A DNA stretch of 64,000 nt from Humulus lupulus (taxonomy: Eukaryota > Streptophyta > Magnoliopsida > Rosales > Cannabaceae). The position numbers were made by a program, and so were the translations under genes. The notes under the pieces were generated by a model that made no database searches, was not told the DNA's origin, and saw only the letters and a program-made list of their open reading frames with translations. The stretch lies in contig NC_084802.1 of NCBI RefSeq assembly GCF_963169125.1, forward strand, positions 23,405,107 through 23,469,106, given 5' to 3'. Shown here one piece after another: positions 58,080 through 64,000 of the stretch. Every line of letters begins with the position of its first letter. The first letter of the stretch is position 1.

Positions 58080-59817
58080 TGTCAGCAAATGTAGCTTCAT
58101 ACAATGGCGGAGATGGTGGTGGTCAAGATCTACTGGATCCTACTACGATCCCCTCCTGTTGCAAGTCAGATATTTTAAAATTTATTCTTTATTTACTTAT
58201 AATTAGACCTTATTATGTAGCATACTAAATTATATGATGCACTTATTTAAAACAATACAATAGCTCCACCAAAGAGAAAAGGACGTGGGCTTGCCGCTGG
58301 GAAAAATTTAGACGACAGAAGGCGAGAAGTTGGACATCCACTCCCATAGTGGTTGAACCTATCACGTAAAAGGTGATGGGAACGAAACATGCTGCTTTCG
58401 TTTGCCTTTTGAGAACCCAAGTAACATCAGTGGTTCCAAGATATTACAAGGATTGGACAAGTGTCCCAAAACGGTATAAGGACAATTTCATTAGTAAAGT
58501 GAAGGTAAATTTTTTAGAATTTACTTTAATAATAATTGTATTATAATTCCAACACGATTAACATATTTTTTCTTGATTGTAGCACATCTATCAAATAGAT
58601 GGGTAGCCAGATTATATCACCCTCATTGACAGTATCGATGCTGAGATGGCTAAGAGATACCGAGATAGGAAAACTAAGCGCAACCCACACTTCAAAAAGT
58701 TCTACAAAGGACCAGATGATTGGGATGATGTCCTAAAGAATCCACCAAAGATGTCAACACCGATGAGTGGATACAAATTTGTGAGTTTTTCAGGAGTCAA
58801 GAGTTTATTGCGCGTACTGTGAAGAACAAAATAAACCCGGACCAAATGAAGTACTCAACAACACAAGGCACGAAATCATTAGCGACCACTCGTCACGAAA
58901 AAGTTAGTGAAATATTAACTTAATTAGGTTATACGAATTTATAAGTTCTCTAACATTTTCATTTCCTTTATTAGTTGAACTCGAACCTCATTGAGGAATG
59001 GAAGGAGTATCACTGGACAAAAAAGAACAAGAATTTTGTCAATGAGGATGTTGAACGAGATTATGTAAGTTTAACTTTATTATCAATTCAAATAATTATA
59101 TTTTTCTTTTGTATTATAATATTTTAAAAAACATGTTAAGTTGAAGTCAACTCTTGAAGCACAGACTCAACTGACAGTTGAATATGGTACCGATGATTCT
59201 TCCTTGGTCGATCAAATGAAGATACTAAGTCAGGTTCTTGGCGAAAGATGGGGCCACCAGCGAGGAGTTGGCCGCAAATTAAAGGGAAAAACGTTAACCT
59301 ATCCCTATAAAAACACTCAGTCTCAGGCACCACCTCAACATTCGACTGAGGAAATATGTGAATTGGTTTATATTGTGAAGGTCATGAATGAGCAACTTCA
59401 ATACGTGTATCAGCAGCTTCCAACTGAAAAATGTCTAGCAACAAACGTGGATATGTAGAATACATATTAGTGGTTTTTCAAGAAGTATGTAGGCTCATCT
59501 TCTGAAACTCAGACACAGCACACGTGTCAAGCTTCGGCTTCTCAGCCTTCACCAGGCCATCCCGACATGCCAGCACCAACTTTGCCATCTCAACCTTCGG
59601 CCCAGCCATATATGTATCAATAGTCGATGCCTCCGTACTCTTAGGCTTATCATCCTCATATGAGTGGACCTTCGTTTCAACCCTTGCCTCCTCATATGAG
59701 TGGACTGTTGTCTCAATCTCCGCCCTATTATTATCCATACATGTATGGACCTAGAGGATCATCATTACCTCCACAGTATCAATGGGCGATGCCTCCGTAC
59801 ACACCACAGGCACAACA
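58080..59817 (+). pseudogene. CACTA ORF2 (plant transposase Ptta/En/Spm type), copy 2, multi-exon
   Basis: First exon MSANVASYNGGDGGGQDLLD (58080 onward) with a possible donor after tgttgcaa. Later exons encode PPKRKGRGLAAGKNLDDRR (58266), FVCLLRTQVTSVVPRYYKDW and KRYKDNFISKVK before GTAAAT (58400-58505), RYRDRKTKRNPHFKKFYKGP (58650-58710), WKEYHWTKKNKNFVNEDVER before GTAAGT (58980-59066), and QMKILSQVLGERWGHQRGVG (59214-59273). The tail is rich in P, Q, Y and S and ends at the copia LTR. This follows the plant transposase 24 (Ptta/En/Spm) pattern. Stops, for example after GHPLP and VDM, show decay. It likely encoded the DNA-binding partner of the transposase. Confidence 0.75.
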
Positions 59818-61857
59818 TGGTAGGATTAATGCCCTAAAAGCATGTGAAGACATTTTATTGGTTTTAAATAAAAGTACAATTTATTATATTTGAATGTTAT
59901 AAGTATTGTTTGAATTAATTATATAATAATATAAAGAAAATTCATTATTCATTCATGAGAATATGATCTTGTATTAGTATGAGAGAATTAAGATCATATA
60001 TAATGAATAAAATAGTCAATAACATATTAAAGTAAGGAATCTTTAATGAATGGTTACTAGTACGGTTTGCTAAACATACGAGATGTAAATAATCTAGATT
60101 CAGATTACTAATGTGGAAAGACATCTTAGTAAAGGTGTTGTATATAATAGAGATTATATATGACATGACCAATGATAATTAATTATCTTTATAAACTTGC
60201 CGTTTGACGTAAAAATTTAATTCTTATCATAATAGATGATTATTTTTGTAGATCAGTCTAAATCCTAAGTATTCATGAACTCTTGTTTATATTTATTGGA
60301 TCTTTTGATTCACTCGTTAAGGTCTCTTAGAATAATGAGGCTAATAACTTTTGTTTTGGAGATTCAATATCATGGATGGCTGGGAACATGAATTACAGTA
60401 TTGGAATCCATGCTTTCCTAACGAATCGAATATTGGTTCCCTTAAGGGTTGATTCTGTAACTTAATAGTTATTGAGCTCAAATCTATAATTAGATTATAG
60501 ATTAACTATTCACTAGTGAATTAATGGTACTTAAGGATCAAGAGGTAATTAGAAGGGTAAAATTGTAATTTTGAACAGCTCTAATTAACGAACCAATAAT
60601 GGAGGACAGAACTACATATATTGATTATATCAATGGACTTTTAGAGAAAACTCTATAAATATAATTCTATAATAACTTAGAGTGCAATTTCATATTTATA
60701 GTGGAGTGATGATGAAATTAATAAATAAGATTATTAGATTAAAGAGTTTAATTAATATTCTTGTTTATTGGAGCTTCGTATTATAGGTCTATGGTCCCCA
60801 GTTCACCTCTATCCTACACTGTAAAGGGTGAGGATGTCAAAAGAAAGATTTGTTAAGAGAAATGACTAAATTGCAAATTAATTAGTTTTCTAGGGCAGTG
60901 AAATAATTATTTGATAATTATGGGTAATTGATTAATTGTGAATAATTTATTATTTAACTATATTGTTTTTATTTTGAAAAACTATAGGTTAAAATTAATA
61001 GTAATCTTGTTTCGATTAATATAAAGAGAGATAATAATAAATCTCTTATTTATAATATGATATTTATTTTTTTAATTTAAAACTGATATTTTAAGATAAA
61101 GTTAATTTTGACTTAACTGATATTTATGTTGGGATAAATATCTTGTCTTAAAAGTTAATTAAATAAACAAATGAGAAAATTAAGGCAACCTTAATAGGGC
61201 TGGGCGACACACACTGTACAGTACAGTGTGTGACGCCTAACATTAGGGATTTTATCCCTGAGATTTGAATTTTGAATTTCAAATAAATTTGTTTAATCAG
61301 TTATTTAATTATTCTTTTTAAATATGATTTAAATAGATAATTAAATGAAAATATCTAATCAATTTTAATTTGAATTATATTTTAATTAATTAAAGTTTCT
61401 TTAATTAGATTAAATATCTTTATAAATCTGATATATGTGATTTCTCAAATGGATGCTTGATTATCATATTATCTCTCTAAAGCGATAGTTTTCTCTAAAC
61501 CTGAAAACTATTCTTAACCTTCTCTCTGCTAAAAATCTCTAGATCTCATGTGTTGAGTATATCTAAGGAGTCACATAAATCAACATTTTGAATCCTACAT
61601 GCCCACACACGTCCTTGTGTGTTTGAGGATTGTTATGGAAGATCAGGGTGTGAGATCTCAGAACACTGGATAGGAAGATCGTTGATTTATACAAAAAGAC
61701 TCAAGGACACTTTATAGGCTACAAGAGGTAATCCATGATCTATTTGTATGTGATTTAATATTTAAATATGTATATGATCCTGGCTGGTATTAATATTTAT
61801 TAAAATGGGTCAATATATTTCGTTGCGTACCTTTGATTTGATCATTTAATACCAACA
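59818..61857 (+). mobile_element. Copia LTR G3 (5' LTR, 2.04 kb)
   Basis: Starts TGGTAGGATTAATGCCC within the ORF2 tail and ends AATACCAACA, then a tRNA-Met-type primer site. It aligns throughout with G1 after G1 insertions are removed. It marks a copia insertion that predates the CACTA-4 duplication because the same start is present at 47581. Confidence 0.87.
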
Positions 61858-61859
61858 AT

Positions 61860-61871
61860 TGGTACTAGAGC
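61860..61871 (+). other. Copia primer binding site, slightly mutated
   Basis: TGGTACTAGAGC versus the usual TGGTATCAGAGC that pairs with initiator tRNA-Met. Position immediately after the LTR supports the copia assignment. Confidence 0.82.
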
Positions 61872-62261
61872 AATCTATACATATATATATTAAATACTGT
61901 GCGGGTTTCTTGAATTTGTTATATGGTTGAATGATGGATCGTTAATTATATGGTGCTAATGGGTTAGGAATTTTATTGTTTTTCTAGATCTTGTATACAC
62001 CATAAAGGACAAAGGATTTTTTGTAAATTTATTTGAGAAATATGTATTTTAAATTCTATACACAAAGAAAATTGGAGGGACCCGAGCCACCAACCACCAT
62101 GGCAGCAGCCTGAGCCCCTCAGCCACAAGGCTGAGTCGCACGCACCAGCCAAAGGTGCCCCCTGCGCGCGTGTGACATGTTAGCGACGACATGTCTCCCC
62201 ATATGACTATCAGAGGTGACTTTGGGTATTATTGGGGGCGACGACCTTTTTTGTTGTAGTG
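61872..62261. other. Short copia leader remnant fused to the CACTA-4 right end
   Basis: Up to about 62070 the sequence looks like a copia untranslated leader; from about 62080 it turns G+C-richer and ends with gacgacatgtctcc-type subterminal DNA and the inverted CACTA terminus at 62261. The rest of the copia element, with gag-pol and 3' LTR, is missing. The exact breakpoint was not located. Confidence 0.55.
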
Positions 62262-62315
62262 TAAACTGTGAATTACATCTAGTTTGGGCTGAAGCATATT
62301 AAAAAATAGGGATAA

Positions 62316-62520
62316 TAGCGGCAAGAATATCAAATACTTTCACTTATATACCAATTCTTTTTTTTTCAGTGGCAAAAATATCAAATCTTTATTAATAGTT
62401 TCATTTAAGTACCAATTATTTTATTTTGGCGGCAACAATATCAAATTTTTATTAATAGTTGCACTTAAGTACCAATTTTTTTTTTTTTGTCATCGCAACA
62501 ATACAAAATATTTGCTAATT
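62316..62520. repeat. Tandem repeat, about 61-bp unit, three to four copies
   Basis: Units share ggcaacaatatcaaattttt, attaatagttgcacttaagt and accaatt plus a T-run. It lies directly outside CACTA-4, next to the D3 element. Confidence 0.82.
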
Positions 62521-62734
62521 TTAAAAGATAATTATTTCAAAATATTCCTTGAATAATTTTTAAAATGTATAAAAACTAATTTTAAATTATTAAAATCTAA
62601 AAAATTAAATGGAAAAATAAAAAGAATAAAAAAATGGAATTTATATTTAAGGGTAAATATTAGTAGATTTGGTATTATTGTTGTAAATATTCCTTAAATT
62701 ATTTAAAAAAAATATATAAAATCAATTTTAATTT

Positions 62735-63511
62735 TGTTACACCCAAATTTCGACATAGTCATATATGAATCTCGAAATGTAGGCTCGTAAAGCGTAAGCT
62801 CGAAAATGACTAGCAGTGGCTGAGCACTTGTACAAATTTGCATGATTCCTGACCTGTTCTTGTTGGCGATCGAGCACAAGTTTAAAAGGTTCGAGCTTAA
62901 GCATTAAGTTCAAAAGAACAATTTTTCTCTGATGCATATGGGTGTTATTTGAGCCGTAGTTGCAAGCTCGAAGATGTCGGTCTCTGAGATTGAGCTCGAT
63001 GAAATCACTGGCTAAAGATGAGGCTGACTAGAATAACGAGCTTGAAGTGATTGGTCGATCTCAAAAGGCGCTTTAACCTCACGTTCGAGGTTAGCTACGC
63101 GTTTTGCACACAACAACTGTTAGGAGATCCATATTCCTTAGGGATTTTTTGTTATCTGGTATTAAATCCCAATTATCGTGGGATATTATGCATTTAATGT
63201 ATTTATTTACATTTATTTTAAATCAATATAATTGGTTTTAACTTCCTTGAATCAGTGGAAGATATTCTACTAACCAAGTCTACAAATAGCCTGGGGAATT
63301 TCATTTGTAGACACACAATATTGTACTGAGAATACTCTGTTGAATTGCTCTAAGAAAGCTTTGAAAGAATTTCACGAATCAATAATATTGACTCGTGGAC
63401 TAGGCATATTTTAACTACTGAACCACGTAAAATTCCTACTGTTCTTTTCTTATTTCCTAAATCTTTGTTGAGTGCTTTGTAGATTTAAGTTGACGAAAAA
63501 CAGCTTCAACA
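62735..63511 (+). repeat. 5' LTR of element D3
   Basis: Starts TGTTACACCCAAATTTCGAC and ends GCTTCAACA. The U5 stem CGTGG/CCACG is at 63394-63427 and the terminal stem at 63489-63510. The TATA-box palindrome of D1 and D2 is lost here (tctacaaatagcc near 63279). Confidence 0.88.
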
Positions 63512-63514
63512 GTT

Positions 63515-63532
63515 TGGTGCTTTCATTGAGAG
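63515..63532 (+). other. Primer binding site of element D3
   Basis: TGGTGCTTTCATTGAGAG follows the LTR; nearly identical to the site of element E at 878. Confidence 0.68.
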
Positions 63533-63581
63533 CATTAAGCAAATCTTTGGATTGTTTAGTTAAAAACCTCCCGCATTATTA

Positions 63582-63902
63582 ATGGCCCCCACGAACAACC
63601 AAGGTGCTGGTGGGCGACCATTGCTCCAAATACCTGAGGAACAAACTCCTCACACTGAAGATTACCCACGGAGGCCTGGGAAGCAACCAATGACAGAGCA
63701 CGGCCCAGACGAGGGGAGTGCATCATCTGACTCCCGAGGGCCGCCTGCTCCTAGGCCTGACGAGGACCTCTATTATAATCCTGAGAGGTATATTCCTATC
63801 GTGGAATTGGAGAATCTCCAACTACATCAACAATTGGCAGAGGCCACAAGGTGCAATGAAGAATTGGCTAGACAAGCTGCTAAGGTCCAGGCATCACCCT
63901 GA
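63582..63902 (+). pseudogene. gag start of element D3
   Basis: The ATG at 63582 begins a 106-residue frame, MAPTNNQGAGGRPLLQ, rich in P, E and D, with a helix-prone LENLQLHQQLAEATRCNEEL stretch near the end, then a stop at 63900-63902. The overlapping frame continues open to the window edge (ARLPGSQTRGSAGP), so a frameshift or nonsense change has probably broken it. It is the N-terminal, capsid-preceding part typical of Tat Gag; the capsid domain is outside the window. Confidence 0.62.
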
Positions 63903-64000
63903 AGGCCCAGATGACATCCCCGCGGGAGCACGACTGCCAGGAAGCCAAACAAGGGGCTCAGCAGGCCCAGCCAAGGCCAAGGGAAAACACTGGCAATGAA

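Larger units (their letters stand above)
42906..62261 (+). mobile_element. CACTA-4, large rearranged CACTA element with internal tandem duplication
   Basis: The left end reads CTCTACAACAAATAT at 42906 (one base off CACTA); the right end, inverted, reads CACTACAACAAAAAAGG, ending at 62261. Both flanks carry taa (42903-42905 and 62262-62264). Subterminal repeats of agcggcgacacgtgtcgccg type are near the left end and again at 48195-48290; a gacgacatgtc variant is near the right end. Inside are two diverged copies of one segment, about 43100-48187 and 48188-60430, each with a minisatellite, a DUF4216-like exon and an ORF2, plus inserted LTRs. No TNP2 catalytic region is present, so it is non-autonomous. 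Boundaries depend on a mutated left terminus. Confidence 0.75.
62735..64000 (+). mobile_element. Tat-like LTR retrotransposon (family D), 5' end; continues past the window
   Basis: A 5' LTR (62735-63511), a TGG-type primer site and the start of gag are present; the remainder lies to the right. The LTR is related to solo LTRs D1 and D2. Flank before the LTR is atttt; the matching duplication would be beyond the window. Confidence 0.85.

Overview
This is a plant nuclear sequence, most likely from a large, AT-rich, repeat-dense eudicot genome. The signs are Ty3/Tat-type and Ty1/copia LTR retrotransposons, CACTA (EnSpm) DNA transposons with a TNP2 transposase, spliced transposon ORFs, and many microsatellites. 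I could not identify the species, and I recognise no host gene, tRNA or rRNA. Every protein-coding stretch I can name belongs to a mobile element, and nearly all are broken by stops, frameshifts or insertions. Element boundaries were fixed from terminal motifs plus target-site duplications (TSDs) read directly on both flanks.

Layout. (1) 1-19903: a minus-strand CACTA element (CACTA-1). Its TNP2 gene is split by a complete Ty3/Tat retrotransposon (149-16519, TSD catcc), which itself holds two solo LTRs (8219-10817 and 12568-14326). (2) 19904-23797: remains of an older Tat element, with an antisense accessory ORF cut by CACTA-1, a solo LTR (21430-23444) and an LTR 3' end. (3) 23798-29918: a solo copia LTR carrying two further solo LTRs. 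(4) 29919-34945: AT-rich intergenic DNA with foldback elements (MITE-like) and microsatellites. (5) 34946-38291: a short non-autonomous CACTA (CACTA-2, TSD atg) with a solo LTR inside. (6) 38809 to about 41190: another CACTA-like element (CACTA-3). (7) 42906-62261: a large CACTA (CACTA-4, TSD taa) that contains an internal tandem duplication, two decayed sets of DUF4216/ORF2 genes, copia LTRs, and nested solo LTRs up to three deep. (8) 62735 to the end: 5' LTR, primer site and gag start of a Tat element running off the window.

LTR families used below: A (TGTAAYRCYCC, about 2.6-2.8 kb), B (TGTAACGCCCT, about 1.8-2.1 kb), C (TGTTATMCCCAAAAATTGG, about 1.3 kb), D (TGTTACACMCAGATTTCGAG or close, about 0.8 kb), E (the complete Tat element), F (TGTTATCCCCATTTCC, about 0.9 kb) and G (copia, about 2.0 kb). 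Twelve solo LTRs with matching TSDs are present against one LTR element with both ends.

The most interesting signals are two conserved, apparently covarying stem-loops near the 3' ends of the Tat-like LTRs; repeated palindromes of unrelated sequence inside several LTR families; and the CACTA-4 tandem duplication, whose paired empty and filled sites order several insertions in time. I found no evidence of a novel protein-coding system.
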